From the NCBI RefSeq assembly GCF_000817785.2, contig NZ_JTCM02000030.1:1-63081 (forward strand): a DNA stretch of 63,081 bases, given 5' to 3'. Source of the DNA: Hassallia byssoidea VB512170. GTDB lineage: Bacteria; Cyanobacteriota; Cyanobacteriia; Cyanobacteriales; Nostocaceae. The position numbers were made by a program, and so were the translations under genes. The notes below the pieces were generated by a model that saw only the letters and a list, made by a program, of their open reading frames with translations, had not been told where the DNA came from and searched no databases. Positions 1 through 9,327 of the stretch are shown piece after piece (within the stretch, counting starts at the first letter, position 1; the number at the start of each line of letters is the position of its first letter).

Positions 1-1
1 G

Positions 2-79
2 ATTGCAACTGCCCTGGATTTAGTCAATCCCAAGCATTTAAAAAACTGGTTTACAAATTGCTGTTACTGTACCTCATAA
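2..79 (+). CDS. C-terminal end of a probable IS630-family transposase (runs off the window)
   Basis: An open frame enters from the window edge and stops with TAA at 77-79. Its last 25 residues include LKNWF followed by a C-terminal NCCYCTS. From memory, a Trp-Phe plus CCYC-type tail is how many cyanobacterial IS630-family transposases end. Catalytic residues and the left terminal repeat lie outside the window, so intactness cannot be judged, and no clear right inverted repeat was found before the next gene. The family call rests on this short tail only. Confidence 0.5.
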   Translation: MATALDLVNPKHLKNWFTNCCYCTS

Positions 80-114
80 ACCTGCAATACGCTGTATATT
101 ATTCCCATTAAATT

Positions 115-1728
115 TCACCCTCCCCCATTTTCATCGTTCTCAACTTGACTTCTAGAATAAGATGCAGGTCGTCTCCCCGCATTACGCACATTCACAAATT
201 TACCAAGCAAATCGAACCAAAAAGGCGCACCCATAGCAATAGCAATACCACTGAAAATCCAACCAGGAATCATATATAAAATTCTCAAAAAAGGGAAACT
301 CTGGTTTTTCTTAGGTGTCCAGGCAATCTGCTGATCTAAGTTAACATCAGACCAACCAATCGGTAAAGCAACGTTATTTAAAGCACCATCAGCTTGCTGT
401 GTCAACTGATTTAAAGCATAATTAACTTGGTCTTGCTGAGAATTTGGATCGGCGATCGCCTGATTATTTTGATTTCTCAGTAATATTTCCCCAGCATTAT
501 TAGTAATTGTTTCTCGTAAAGCCGAATCTTTTGATAATCTACTAATCATGTGAAATGCATCCGCATTAGCGATAATAGCAAGACTTAAGCCCAGCATAAT
601 CGCTACACCTTTAGCATTACGCTTGTAAACACCAGAAGCTCGTTCCATTGAAGTATCAAACGTGCGTTCAATTTCTTTTTGTAATGTATGAATACCTTCT
701 TCTGTAGTTTGAATCCTTGATTGGGCACGTTTTCCTAAAATAGTAATATTTTCTACAACAGATTTTGGAAGTTTGTCAATTAAATCTATAGTTTTAACTA
801 CATTTATAATTCCTTGATTGGTAGCGCTATCTTTATCTCTGACAGCTTCTTGAATTTCCTTATAAACAGCACTATCTCTTGTAATAGTTTCGACAACTTC
901 ATTGATATTAGGTCTTAAACCTCCTGACAAAATTGCCTGTTCGATATCTTCAAAAATATCTTTTTTGATAAATTTTACTCTTCGCAATGCTTTCTCAAAT
1001 AAATTTTGTTTCGGCATCTCTGTCTGAAAAGTTTCTATATATCTATCCAGACTTTCTCCCAAACGAGTAACGCTAGTATTCAAATCAGCTTTTTTATTTT
1101 GAAAATTCCAACTTATTTGTTCAAAGTCTGCTTGAGTTTCTGCATATTGCTGAAACATAGTATTGATGAATGAAGCAGAACTTTCATCATCTTTTGTCTG
1201 TTCTTTCAATTCGGTTAAAACTTGTTCTATTTTAGCTAATTGGGCATTCTTAAATTTTTCCAGCCTGGATTGAGTTAATGTTTGAACCATTATCGGTAAT
1301 TGCAAGGTTTCCATTAACGTAGTCGCAAATATGTCTGAGGGAATGTAAGAAGGACCGCTACGTTTTTTCTCTCCAAAAATAGTTTCATCTTTATCACCTC
1401 CTGGTCGCGCTGTTTTTATTGAACGATATAATGAGCCAATTCCCCACGTAAGTCTGCGCGGTAAAGTTACAAGAAATCCTTTAGCTTCTTGGTTAATATT
1501 TCTTACTAAAGGATGAGAATAAATATCATTAGCTAGTTGGATGACATGAGCATCTTCTGAGTTGTCAACATCACCAGCTAAAAAGATTTCAACTGATTTT
1601 TTGAGGTGTTCGGCTCGCCATTGCAACACAGTGGCAATCAATTCCTGAATTTCTGAGGCTAATAAACTTAAAATTAAGTAAGTAAATACTAAACCCAACG
1701 CCAAATCGAAAATAACAGGTAGATTCAT
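115..1728 (-). CDS. Unknown membrane protein with terminal TM segments and a long helical middle
   Basis: I do not recognise a named domain. The 537-residue protein starts with a hydrophobic segment (residues 1-28, with LGLVFTYLILSLLASEI), followed by a mostly polar, Lys/Glu/Gln-rich helical region to about residue 370 that probably forms coiled coil. A second hydrophobic stretch (MLGLSLAIIANADAF, about 377-391) follows. Near the C-terminus a pair of hydrophobic segments contains GAPFWFDLLGKFVNVRNAG, a motif I associate with a family of uncharacterised bacterial proteins. The layout suggests a membrane-anchored protein with a large soluble helical domain. It is transcribed divergently from the GT39 gene, with 263 bp between the starts. 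Function unknown. Confidence 0.8.
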   Translation of the reverse strand: MNLPVIFDLALGLVFTYLILSLLASEIQELIATVLQWRAEHLKKSVEIFLAGDVDNSEDAHVIQLANDIYSHPLVRNINQEAKGFLVTLPRRLTWGIGSLYRSIKTARPGGDKDETIFGEKKRSGPSYIPSDIFATTLMETLQLPIMVQTLTQSRLEKFKNAQLAKIEQVLTELKEQTKDDESSASFINTMFQQYAETQADFEQISWNFQNKKADLNTSVTRLGESLDRYIETFQTEMPKQNLFEKALRRVKFIKKDIFEDIEQAILSGGLRPNINEVVETITRDSAVYKEIQEAVRDKDSATNQGIINVVKTIDLIDKLPKSVVENITILGKRAQSRIQTTEEGIHTLQKEIERTFDTSMERASGVYKRNAKGVAIMLGLSLAIIANADAFHMISRLSKDSALRETITNNAGEILLRNQNNQAIADPNSQQDQVNYALNQLTQQADGALNNVALPIGWSDVNLDQQIAWTPKKNQSFPFLRILYMIPGWIFSGIAIAMGAPFWFDLLGKFVNVRNAGRRPASYSRSQVENDENGGG

Positions 1729-1991
1729 TGATAAACTCTCCTTCTTCGGTAGAATATTGTGTATTGTATTATGGGTATCAGTTTTTTTGGGAAATATTTG
1801 TTAAATAATTTAAAAAAAATTATGAGAAGAAATTCTTAAAAAAGATTATTCCCGATCGCGCAAATTTGAGCTAATTTTAAATCTAGGAATTATTCACAAA
1901 GGCAGTGATTGTTACGTGTTGGCAACATTGGAGACTCCAAAACGTCTGGAGTGTAATCGAAGTGTGCTTTTCATACTTATTATCCTAGATT

Positions 1992-3605
1992 ATGCAAGAA
2001 GGAAGCTTTACTTGGAGTCGCCTAGAAAAACAATATCGCGTGGTTGAAAAAAGGATTGATTGGGGATGGGTGATAGTGCTGTTGTTGGCAGCAGTGTTAC
2101 TCTTTAGCATAAATCTTGGGGAATTGCCACTGCGAGATTGGGATGAAGGTACTGTGGCACAAGTTGCCCGTGAAATTTGGCGTGCGCCGGCTGGTTCAAT
2201 GCGTTGGCTTTACCCGATGCTAGGAGGTCAACCATATCACAATAAGCCACCGCTGATGCATTTGCTGATTGCTTGGACTTATTCGCTGTTGGGCGTAAAT
2301 GAGTGGACTACGCGCTTACCAGGAGCAATGTTAACAGCTATTTCTGTACCTTTGTTGTATTGCATTGGTAGAGAGATATTTCGCCAACGTTGGGCAGCGA
2401 TTTACAGTGCTTTGATTTATCTAACGATGTTGCCGGTAGTGCGTCATGGACGCTTGGCGATGTTAGATGGTGCGGTAATCTGCTTTTTTATGGTGATGAT
2501 GTTGTGTGTATTGCGATCGCGTCGCGATTTGCGATACTGTCTGGGCATTGGCATCGGTTTTGGCTTAATTTGTCTAACTAAAGGCATGTTAGGCATATTA
2601 TTAGGAGCTTTAGCATTTTTATTTCTTCTGTGGGATACCCCACGACTTCTCACCAGTTGGTATATGTGGATAGCCATCATCATTGGCAGTATACCGATAG
2701 TTTTCTGGTCTGGTTCCCAGTGGATACATTATGGTGAAAGTTTCGCCCGCATTGGTATTATGGGTCAATCCCTCAACCGCATCAACACAAATGTTGAGAA
2801 TCATTCCGGACCACCCTGGTATTATCTGTTAGAAATTTTCAAGTACGCATGGCCCTGGCTGATGTTTTTGCCGCAAGCGTTACGCTTAACTTGGGAAAAT
2901 CGCAATCTTAGCTGGGCAAAACTCGTACTGGTGTGGAGTGCTGTTTACCTGCTAGCGATTTCCCTGATGGGAACCAAACTACCCTGGTACGTCTTTCCGA
3001 TTTACCCCAGTTTCGCTTTAGCTTTTGGTGCGCTGCTGGCAGAGACAGAAAATCCATCTTTACAGTCATCTTATCCCCGCGCTTGGGTAGCTAGTTTTTC
3101 ATTACTAGCTGTAGTAGCTTCTGCTGGCAGCATTTATTACAGCTGGGGCACAACAGGTAAATCTGACTTACAGATGATTTTTGCTGCTGTAGCTGTAACT
3201 ATGGCTTTAGCCGCTATTTTAGCAGAGCGAGGTGACGGACAATTCCTGAAAATTTTGTTTTGGGGAAGTTATATTTCGCTGCTGCTGTTGATGAAATCAA
3301 ACTATTGGGTTTGGGAATTAGAAGAAGCCTATCCTGTTAAACCAGTCGCTGTGATGATTCAGCGGGCAAAACCCACAGTCAGAAAGATTTATACATCTTT
3401 TCCATATCATCGCCCGTCATTGAATTTTTATAGCGATCGCAACATTATTCCCGCTTCTGATGCTGAACTAAAATATTATTGGCAATACAACGAGCAACCC
3501 TACTTTTTACTCGATGCATCTGCTCTGAAAAATCTCCATTTAGAATCAGTGAAGCGAATTGACGAAACCGAAGGTTTCACACTGATTACAAAAGACACAT
3601 ATTGA
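1992..3605 (+). CDS. GT39-type (ArnT/PMT-like) membrane glycosyltransferase
   Basis: A 537-residue polytopic membrane protein of the GT-C fold. After a cytoplasmic N-terminus and a first TM segment (about 25-42), the first periplasmic loop carries RDWDEG (48-53), whose acidic pair is the catalytic signature of GT39/ArnT enzymes, followed by HNKPP (83-87). At least eight further hydrophobic segments and a soluble C-terminal domain follow. Family members transfer a sugar from a polyprenyl-phosphate donor to lipid or protein acceptors on the outer face of the membrane; the acceptor cannot be deduced here. The gene stands alone, divergent from the unknown membrane protein, and ends in a heptamer-array hairpin shared with the convergent zinc-ribbon gene. 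Confidence 0.88.
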   Translation: MQEGSFTWSRLEKQYRVVEKRIDWGWVIVLLLAAVLLFSINLGELPLRDWDEGTVAQVAREIWRAPAGSMRWLYPMLGGQPYHNKPPLMHLLIAWTYSLLGVNEWTTRLPGAMLTAISVPLLYCIGREIFRQRWAAIYSALIYLTMLPVVRHGRLAMLDGAVICFFMVMMLCVLRSRRDLRYCLGIGIGFGLICLTKGMLGILLGALAFLFLLWDTPRLLTSWYMWIAIIIGSIPIVFWSGSQWIHYGESFARIGIMGQSLNRINTNVENHSGPPWYYLLEIFKYAWPWLMFLPQALRLTWENRNLSWAKLVLVWSAVYLLAISLMGTKLPWYVFPIYPSFALAFGALLAETENPSLQSSYPRAWVASFSLLAVVASAGSIYYSWGTTGKSDLQMIFAAVAVTMALAAILAERGDGQFLKILFWGSYISLLLLMKSNYWVWELEEAYPVKPVAVMIQRAKPTVRKIYTSFPYHRPSLNFYSDRNIIPASDAELKYYWQYNEQPYFLLDASALKNLHLESVKRIDETEGFTLITKDTY

Positions 3606-3768
3606 AAGGGGGAAGGGGGAAGGGGGAAGGGGTAAAGGGGAAAGGGGAAAGGTATGGAGTTATTTAAAATTCACACCGATGTTTCAAATCACTTCTTCCC
3701 CTTTGCCCTTTGCCCTTTGCCCTTTCCCCCTTTCCCTTTCCCCTTTCCCCTTTCCCCCTCTTCAAATC
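3606..3768. repeat. Complementary heptamer arrays forming a long hairpin between convergent genes
   Basis: The left arm is GGGGAAG/GGGGAAA repeated, the right arm is CCCTTTG/CCCCTTT repeated, and about 60 bp of AT-rich sequence separates them. The arms are mutually complementary, so RNA from either side can fold. It sits between the stop codons of two convergent genes, so a bidirectional terminator or insulator role is plausible but inferred. Confidence 0.8.
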
Positions 3769-3769
3769 C

Positions 3770-4141
3770 CTATTCCCTATTCTCCACCTTCTCCGTTCCT
3801 GGAAGACTAGGGACTTCGGAAGTCTTTTGCTGAGTGACACCAATCATCCCGAAAAGAATAGCACTTACTACAGCTAAAGCTAGCAAAGGACGCTTGAGGA
3901 CGATAAAATCTCTTATAATCCTAGCTAAAGGACTGCTTTGACGACGTAGCGATGATGAGATTATCATCTGTCTCAAGATAAACGGATCGCGGACGTAGTG
4001 ACCGCTTTGAGAAACTACTAGGCGTTCCTGGCAATACGGACAGCTAAATAAGCCAATGCACGTCTTAACTGGCTTTGGCGTTGCATTTCTCCGGCAAATT
4101 GGGCAAGTAACATAATGATTATCAAAGGTGTGTGTATTCAT
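3770..4141 (-). CDS. Small zinc-ribbon protein with a C-terminal membrane segment
   Basis: The 123-residue product opens with a treble-clef or zinc-ribbon pattern: CPIC at about residues 13-16 and CPYC at about 34-37, spaced as for one bound zinc. A basic middle region rich in Ser and Arg follows, then one hydrophobic segment (ALAVVSAILFGMIGV, about 93-107) and a short polar tail. This suggests a cytoplasmic zinc-binding head tethered to a membrane. I do not recognise a named family. The stop codon lies at the edge of the convergent heptamer hairpin. The ATG at 4141 is the only reasonable start. Confidence 0.65.
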   Translation of the reverse strand: MNTHTFDNHYVTCPICRRNATPKPVKTCIGLFSCPYCQERLVVSQSGHYVRDPFILRQMIISSSLRRQSSPLARIIRDFIVLKRPLLALAVVSAILFGMIGVTQQKTSEVPSLPGTEKVENRE

Positions 4142-4774
4142 CTACCTTGTCCGCTTAGTCCACTCACTCGCTCTATAACAATAACTATATTCAATTTCCG
4201 AACACCCTCGTAAATTACTGAGTGTGGTTTGACCCTTCGGGTCAGCAAGTTTCCCATCTCCCAAAGGGAGACGCAAGCGAACGACGCAAAGCGCCAAGAC
4301 GGGAACTTGCTGACATAAGTCATGAATCACACATTTAGTATTTCTACGACAAGCGGGATGCTTATCTTACTAAGCATCACTTAAGTTCCGAAGTTTTGAG
4401 CAGTTGCCGCTCGACACTTCTTTTTGCAACACGAGTGTAGCTACATTTGGCGTAGTTATGACTCCTAGTTGCTTTTGCTGTGGGTGTGCGTCTGTGAGCT
4501 TACAGGTACTACATTTTCGCGCTCAGAGAATAGAGTCTGCGCTAAAAAAGCATTCCCTTAGCTCACTATTGACCATTAATTCTCTCCCATTCAACCATTA
4601 TCCCTATAAAAGTATGAAGTAGTGGCAAGTTTTTACGAAAGCTTTGTAAAGCAAGCAAAAAAACTAAATAATTAACACACAAACTCTTTACTTGTCTAGA
4701 TGCTAAATCATGCTTCACAATAAGAATTAACACATAAAAATTTAATTTTTTTCTTACATTTACCCCGCCTATCA
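4142..4774. other. Intergenic region upstream of the ClC gene, no gene seen
   Basis: The short ORFs here have no protein-like composition. The region holds a hairpin mini-element (4241-4314, listed separately) and an AT-rich stretch from about 4620 to 4774 that probably carries the ClC promoter. No convincing -35/-10 pair or regulator site could be assigned. Confidence 0.6.
4241..4314. repeat. 74-bp hairpin mini-element with 14-15 bp inverted ends
   Basis: Starts GTCAGCAAGTTTCCC and ends GGGAACTTGCTGAC, which are reverse complements apart from one T. The interior contains CTCCCAAAGGGAGACGC, the palindromic core also seen at 18023 and 52577. It is therefore probably a composite of a small inverted-repeat element and a small dispersed repeat. 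Confidence 0.7.
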
Positions 4775-6673
4775 ATGACTCTCCTGCCTCCCGCCGAACT
4801 TAGGAAGGTAACGGAACAACCTGCCTTTCCTACTTTTTCCCTGCGCTTAACTCGCTTGGTTAATCGTTTTCAACCATCTCCAGAAACTGTTGTACTCTTT
4901 TTAGCGGTGCTAATTGGTGGCGGCACGGGTATGGGTGTCGTCACGTTTCACTATTTGATTGAGCTAATTCACCGCTTGATGCTAGAAAATTTCATGGGCG
5001 CGATCGCTCATTGGGGTGCTTGGACTTTAGCCTGTGTCCCTACCCTTGGCGGCTTAATTGTCGGCTTGATGCGCTGGCGCACTCAAGATTTTGGACCTGG
5101 GCTTTCAACTCTCATCGCCTCCCAAGGAACAGAAGTCACGCGACAACTACGACCAGTAACCAAAATGTTAGCGGCTTCTGTTTCTTTAGGAAGCGGTGCT
5201 TCCCTCGGACCCGAAGGACCGAGTGTGGAAGTTGGCGCAAATTTGGGAATGTTGATGTCTCAAGTGATGCAAGTATCTCAAGAGCGACAGCGCTTGCTTT
5301 TGGGTGCTGGGGCTGCGGCTGGCTTGGCTGCGGGCTTCAATGCGCCGATCGCTGGTGTGTTTTTTGCTTTAGAGGTGGTATTGGGTGCGACATCTTTCGC
5401 GTCTTCTGCTGTCAGTGTGGTGCTGTTAGCAGCGGTGGTGGCAGCGTTGATTGCTCAAATTGGTTTGGGAACACAACCCGCTTTTGATTTACCTGTTTAT
5501 CAAGTCATCAGTCCGCTGGAATTACCACTTTATCTTGGCTTGGGTTTGGGAGCAAGTTTAGTTTCTTTGACTTATACCCAGTCGATTTCTCTAGCGAAAG
5601 CCTGTTTTGCCGGGAAAGTTCCCGGTTTTGAATTTTTGGGACGAATTCCGCAGCCAATTCATCCAATTATTGGCGGTGCAATAGTAGGTACTGTAGCTTT
5701 AAAATTACCCCAAATTTTGGGTATCGGTTACGGAACTGTGGAAGCGATGCTTCAAGATGTCAAGTTTTCGCTTTCACTGTTGGTTGTACTGCTAATAGTC
5801 AAGCTGTTGATGACAGCAATTAGTGCTGGTAGCGGTTTGGTTGGTGGGGTGTTTGCCCCAGCAATGTTTTTAGGCGCTTCTTTTGGAAGCGCTTACGCCA
5901 AAATTTTGGCAATGCTTATTCCGGGAATCGCCGCACAAATGGCGGCTCCCCCAGCTTACGCGATGGTGGGAATGGCGGCGGTTTTGGCTGCAAGCGTCAG
6001 AGCGCCGTTAACATCAATTTTATTATTGTTTGAATTAACGCGAGACTATCGGATTGTTTTACCGTTGATGGCGGCGGTGGGTTTGAGTTTTTGGCTGGTG
6101 GAGCGGATGAAGCCAACTTTTAACTCTAACTCAAATTTACAGCAAATCGGTCTTGCGGAATTAAAAGATGAAAAAGTAGAAATTCTTTCTTCAATTTTGG
6201 TAGAAGATGCTATGCTTTCATCTCCAAAAAAGCTGCTGGCAACCATGAAGGTGTTCGAGGCAGCTTTGGAAATGACACGCGATCGCGCTTCTAGTGCTTT
6301 AGTAGTTGATGAAAAAGAGCGATTAGTGGGTATCCTTTCTTTAGAAAATATTAACCGCGCCCTTTCTGTTTCGGAATATCCAAATTCACAGAGCGAAATG
6401 CAGGCGCAAATATCCAATCTAAGCCTCATGGAAATTTGTACCAGAGAAATTGTTTATGCTTACTGGGATGAACTTTTATCTGACGCTTTAGACCGCATGT
6501 CTGTTCGAGGTTTGCGACAGTTACCCGTGGTAGCACGAGACAACCACGAGCGCATTTTAGGTTTACTACAAAAAGAGCAAATTGCTTTAACCTGCAATTT
6601 AGCAGTAACACGCAAAGCAATTCACCACTATTTACCAGTAATCCAAAAAACTGGTCTAGCTATTCGTCAGTAG
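4775..6673 (+). CDS. ClC-family chloride channel/antiporter with two C-terminal CBS domains
   Basis: A 632-residue ClC protein. The membrane part (about 35-445) contains the family signatures GSGASLGPEGP, with the gating glutamate in PEGP, and GLVGGVFAPAMFLGASFG. ClC proteins move chloride or similar anions, either passively or in exchange for protons; the retained glutamate allows exchange, but the mode cannot be settled from motifs. The C-terminal 150 residues form a CBS pair (about 475-595) that in other ClCs senses nucleotides. The gene is monocistronic, with its own AT-rich upstream region, and ends at a hairpin-forming array convergent with the cyAbrB gene. Confidence 0.93.
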   Translation: MTLLPPAELRKVTEQPAFPTFSLRLTRLVNRFQPSPETVVLFLAVLIGGGTGMGVVTFHYLIELIHRLMLENFMGAIAHWGAWTLACVPTLGGLIVGLMRWRTQDFGPGLSTLIASQGTEVTRQLRPVTKMLAASVSLGSGASLGPEGPSVEVGANLGMLMSQVMQVSQERQRLLLGAGAAAGLAAGFNAPIAGVFFALEVVLGATSFASSAVSVVLLAAVVAALIAQIGLGTQPAFDLPVYQVISPLELPLYLGLGLGASLVSLTYTQSISLAKACFAGKVPGFEFLGRIPQPIHPIIGGAIVGTVALKLPQILGIGYGTVEAMLQDVKFSLSLLVVLLIVKLLMTAISAGSGLVGGVFAPAMFLGASFGSAYAKILAMLIPGIAAQMAAPPAYAMVGMAAVLAASVRAPLTSILLLFELTRDYRIVLPLMAAVGLSFWLVERMKPTFNSNSNLQQIGLAELKDEKVEILSSILVEDAMLSSPKKLLATMKVFEAALEMTRDRASSALVVDEKERLVGILSLENINRALSVSEYPNSQSEMQAQISNLSLMEICTREIVYAYWDELLSDALDRMSVRGLRQLPVVARDNHERILGLLQKEQIALTCNLAVTRKAIHHYLPVIQKTGLAIRQ

Positions 6674-6790
6674 TCAATAGTCAACAGTCACAAGTCAAGA
6701 GTCAATAGTCAACAGTCAAAAAATATCGACTATGGACTATGGACTTGTGACTATGGAATGCGTGACTATTGATTATTGACTATTGACTAG
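6674..6790. repeat. AGTCAAT-type heptamer arrays in inverted arrangement
   Basis: Left arm repeats AGTCAAT/AGTCAAC, right arm repeats GACTATT/GACTATG. The two are complementary around an AT-rich loop near 6720. It fills the convergent gap between the ClC and cyAbrB stop codons. Confidence 0.8.
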
Positions 6791-6793
6791 TTA

Positions 6794-7210
6794 TTAAGCT
6801 GTAGCTTCTTCGAGTACATCAGCATCTTCTTTTTCGTCTGCGTCTACCTGTCGCAGACGAATGTGCTTTTTGCCTAAAGTAATTAGAAACTCATCTCCGG
6901 CTTTCAGACCCATTTGTTTTGTGTACGCCGATCCTATCAGCAAGTTACCATTAGACTGCACGCTAATTCTATAACTAGCACTACGTCCACCACGCCCATT
7001 GGCACTGGGAGCGCTGTCCAACTGAATGCCTTCAGCATCAATTAGGGCATTTAAGAACTTCATCATATTGACGCGCTCTATACCGTTTTTGGTAACGGTG
7101 TAGTAGCCACACTTCTTAGCTTTGTCTTCTTTGCTAACGTTTTCTAGCTCTTTGACTTTATGGAGCAGATCTTCACCGACTAGGGGTTCAATTTTTTTCT
7201 GTTTAGCCAT
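6794..7210 (-). CDS. cyAbrB-type transcriptional regulator
   Basis: A 138-residue protein with the layout peculiar to cyanobacterial AbrB proteins: a conserved N-terminal part (KCGYYTVTKNGIERVNMMKF) and an AbrB-like swapped-hairpin DNA-binding domain at the C-terminus (ANGRGGRSASYRISVQSNG, then GLKAGDEFLI). In other cyanobacteria cyAbrB proteins are abundant global regulators of carbon/nitrogen balance, hydrogenase and heterocyst genes. Close similarity to the Nostoc CalA/CalB type is likely, but I cannot decide between the paralogues. The ATG at 7210 is preferred over an in-frame TTG at 7213. It is divergent from the Rrf2 gene, with 446 bp between them. Confidence 0.9.
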   Translation of the reverse strand: MAKQKKIEPLVGEDLLHKVKELENVSKEDKAKKCGYYTVTKNGIERVNMMKFLNALIDAEGIQLDSAPSANGRGGRSASYRISVQSNGNLLIGSAYTKQMGLKAGDEFLITLGKKHIRLRQVDADEKEDADVLEEATA

Positions 7211-7656
7211 CAACTTAGATCGAAAATGAATGGTTGAACTTTTTGAATCGATTTTATTTTAGCTGACAAATAGCTCACACGCTCAAAATCGTGAGTGGGA
7301 ATTATTTAGTTTTTATCTCAGCCTAGCCAAGTATATTACACGAATCGACAGAATTTTTACGATTTATCCAATATTTTCCAGGGCAATATATCTTAAAGAA
7401 GATTGTTATGGATATATCTATAGTTTGTGAAATACTGCTACACTATATTGGTTGAAGTTTCCTTGCCTTTGTTGCGATTGGCAAGTTGTTCAGTTGCCAT
7501 CAGGCGATAATACAAGACGCAGAATGATAAGCAAAACCGATCCTTTGTGTCAATAGCTAGTGTTTGGTGGGAGCGTGGGAGCGTGGGAGCGTGGGAGCGT
7601 GGCTGTAATCTAACTTAAATAACCAACAACTTACAAGCTGACTCTTGCGTTGCTGA
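7211..7656. other. Divergent intergenic region between cyAbrB and Rrf2 genes
   Basis: No gene seen. The region is AT-rich from about 7240 to 7460, fitting promoter space for the highly expressed cyAbrB family. At 7567-7604 a GTGGGAGC unit repeats four times, just upstream of the Rrf2 gene. No regulator box was identified with confidence. Confidence 0.6.
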
Positions 7657-8100
7657 ATGAAACTAACTACCAAAGGACACTATAGTGTAAAAGCGTTGCT
7701 AGATTTGAGCTTACAGACAGGTATTGGTCCTGTATCTGTCAGAGCGATCGCGCTTCGTCAAGATATCCCCGCTGCTTATTTAGAAAAATTACTTATAGAA
7801 ATGCGTCGATCTGGTTTGGTAAAATCAATTCGCGGCAGTGTTGGTGGATATCAATTAGCGCGATCGCCCGAACTAATCTCTGTAGGACAAATTTTAGAAG
7901 CTGTCGGTGAAAGCATTACCCAATTACCTCATTCTGACATCAAAACTACACTTGCTGAAGATTGGGTAACATATACTTTATGGCAGAGGCTACAGCAAAA
8001 ACTTAAAGAAGCTTTATATAGTATTACCCTCGCAGACCTCTATTATGATGCTCGTAGTTGGCAAGCAGCTCAAGGGGAAGAAGCTAGTTTTATTGTTTAG
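7657..8100 (+). CDS. Rrf2-family transcriptional regulator without cysteines
   Basis: A 147-residue winged-helix regulator. It begins MKLTTKGHYSVKALLDL, the typical Rrf2 start, and has the recognition-helix region with LEKLLIEMRRSGLVKSIRG and the wing GGYQLAR. Characterised members (IscR, NsrR, RirA) use three cysteines in the C-terminal half to hold an Fe-S cluster; this protein has no cysteine at all, so it cannot bind a cluster that way. It may be a cluster-independent Rrf2 regulator. CbiB lies 108 bp downstream on the same strand across a heptamer-array hairpin, so co-transcription is uncertain. Confidence 0.9.
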   Translation: MKLTTKGHYSVKALLDLSLQTGIGPVSVRAIALRQDIPAAYLEKLLIEMRRSGLVKSIRGSVGGYQLARSPELISVGQILEAVGESITQLPHSDIKTTLAEDWVTYTLWQRLQQKLKEALYSITLADLYYDARSWQAAQGEEASFIV

Positions 8101-8205
8101 TCTATAGTCAAGAGTCAATAGTCCATAGTCCATAGTCGAAAATTCTTAACTGTTAGCTGTTGACTGTTGACTTTTGACTTTTGACTCTTGACCTTTGACT
8201 CATAG
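8101..8205. repeat. AGTCAAN / TTGACTN heptamer arrays in inverted arrangement
   Basis: AGTCAAG, AGTCAAT and AGTCCAT units on the left face TTGACTG and TTGACTT units on the right. The array fills the gap between two co-directional genes, so the folded RNA could attenuate read-through into cbiB. Confidence 0.75.
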
Positions 8206-8208
8206 CCA

Positions 8209-9177
8209 ATGACACCATCTGTTATTTTAATCATTGCCGCCACTTTAGATTACTTAATCGGCGATCCTTCGGGTTTTCCTCATCCAGTGCAAGTTATGGG
8301 ATGGGTAATTTCTCGTTTGAGCAAATTCGCATTTCAATTTTGTCAAAATTCCATAACACAGCGAATAGCGGGAATTTTACTAGGCACAATTGTCATAATA
8401 GGTAGCGGCATTGTTGGCGCTTTTATAATTCAAACTGCGAGATGGCTGCATCCGCTATTGGGAATAATATTAGAAAGTATTCTTCTTGCCAGCTGTTTTG
8501 CTTTGAGAAGTTTAAGAACAGCCGCTTCTTCAGTTTTACTACCTTTAGGTGCAGGACAAATCGCTTCGGCTCGGTCTATTCTAAGTAATTATGTAGGACG
8601 AGATACAGAAAACCTCACCGAAGCCGAAATTTTGCGAGCTGTTCTGGAAACAGTTACGGAAAATGCTACCGATGGGGTGATGGCTCCTCTTTTTTATGCA
8701 ATTGTGGGAGCATTTTTGCCATTTGTGGGGGCAGCGCCCCTAGCTCTAGCATATAAAGCTAGTAGTACACTTGATTCAATGGTGGGCTATCGCTCTTATC
8801 CCTATACTTATTTAGGTTGGTTCAGTGCGCGGTTAGAAGATTGTTTAACTTGGCTTCCTTGTCGGTTAACAGTGATAACATTAGCGCTTTTATCAGGTAA
8901 ACCATTGCATGTTTTCAGGATTTGTCAGCGAGATGCGATTAAAGACTCCAGTCCTAATTCGGGTTGGAGTGAATGCTGTTATGCTGCTATTTTGGGTGTG
9001 CAAATGGGAGGTACAAACTACTATCGCGGTATAGCTACATATAAACCACTGCTAGGAGACGCGATTTATGCGATCGCACCAACTCACATCCAAAAAGCTT
9101 TGCAATTAACTCGATATTGCTTTTTACTGTGGTTATTCCTAACTACATCTCTATTCTTTTTACTCCTAATAAGGTAG
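8209..9177 (+). CDS. cbiB: Adenosylcobinamide-phosphate synthase (CbiB/CobD)
   Basis: A 322-residue polytopic membrane enzyme that attaches the aminopropanol arm to adenosylcobyric acid in cobalamin synthesis. Seen: LDYLIGDPSGFPHPVQVMG (about 13-31) with the conserved GDP and HPV, TENATDGVMAPLFY (about 145-158), KASSTLDSMVGYR (about 184-196) and a hydrophobic C-terminal helix. Length and order match the family. The cyanobacterial product is probably used for pseudocobalamin. No other cobalamin gene adjoins it, although a cobalamin riboswitch lies at 34.2 kb. Preceded by a TTGACT heptamer array, which leaves the ribosome site poor. Confidence 0.94.
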   Translation: MTPSVILIIAATLDYLIGDPSGFPHPVQVMGWVISRLSKFAFQFCQNSITQRIAGILLGTIVIIGSGIVGAFIIQTARWLHPLLGIILESILLASCFALRSLRTAASSVLLPLGAGQIASARSILSNYVGRDTENLTEAEILRAVLETVTENATDGVMAPLFYAIVGAFLPFVGAAPLALAYKASSTLDSMVGYRSYPYTYLGWFSARLEDCLTWLPCRLTVITLALLSGKPLHVFRICQRDAIKDSSPNSGWSECCYAAILGVQMGGTNYYRGIATYKPLLGDAIYAIAPTHIQKALQLTRYCFLLWLFLTTSLFFLLLIR

Positions 9178-9252
9178 CGATCGCTCATAAATCTCGATAA
9201 ACTGCCTACACAACCCAAGATAAAAATAACTCTTCCCCCTTCCCCCACTTTT

Positions 9253-9281
9253 GTACAGACGTTCCGTCGGAACGTCTCTAC
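9253..9281. repeat. Palindromic dispersed repeat (AGACGTTCC hairpin)
   Basis: AGACGTTCC and GGAACGTCT flank a 3-nt loop. Related palindromes with a GAGACGTT core lie at 37633 and 46547. It sits between cbiB and pyrR and could act as a terminator for cbiB. Confidence 0.7.
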
Positions 9282-9327
9282 CTCAGAAAAACGGTATAAT
9301 CACTAACTCAGGGTATTGTTTATGATT

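Noticed and set aside
4404-4622. 72-residue ORF upstream of the ClC gene
   Set aside because: No ribosome site, odd composition, and it occupies likely promoter space.
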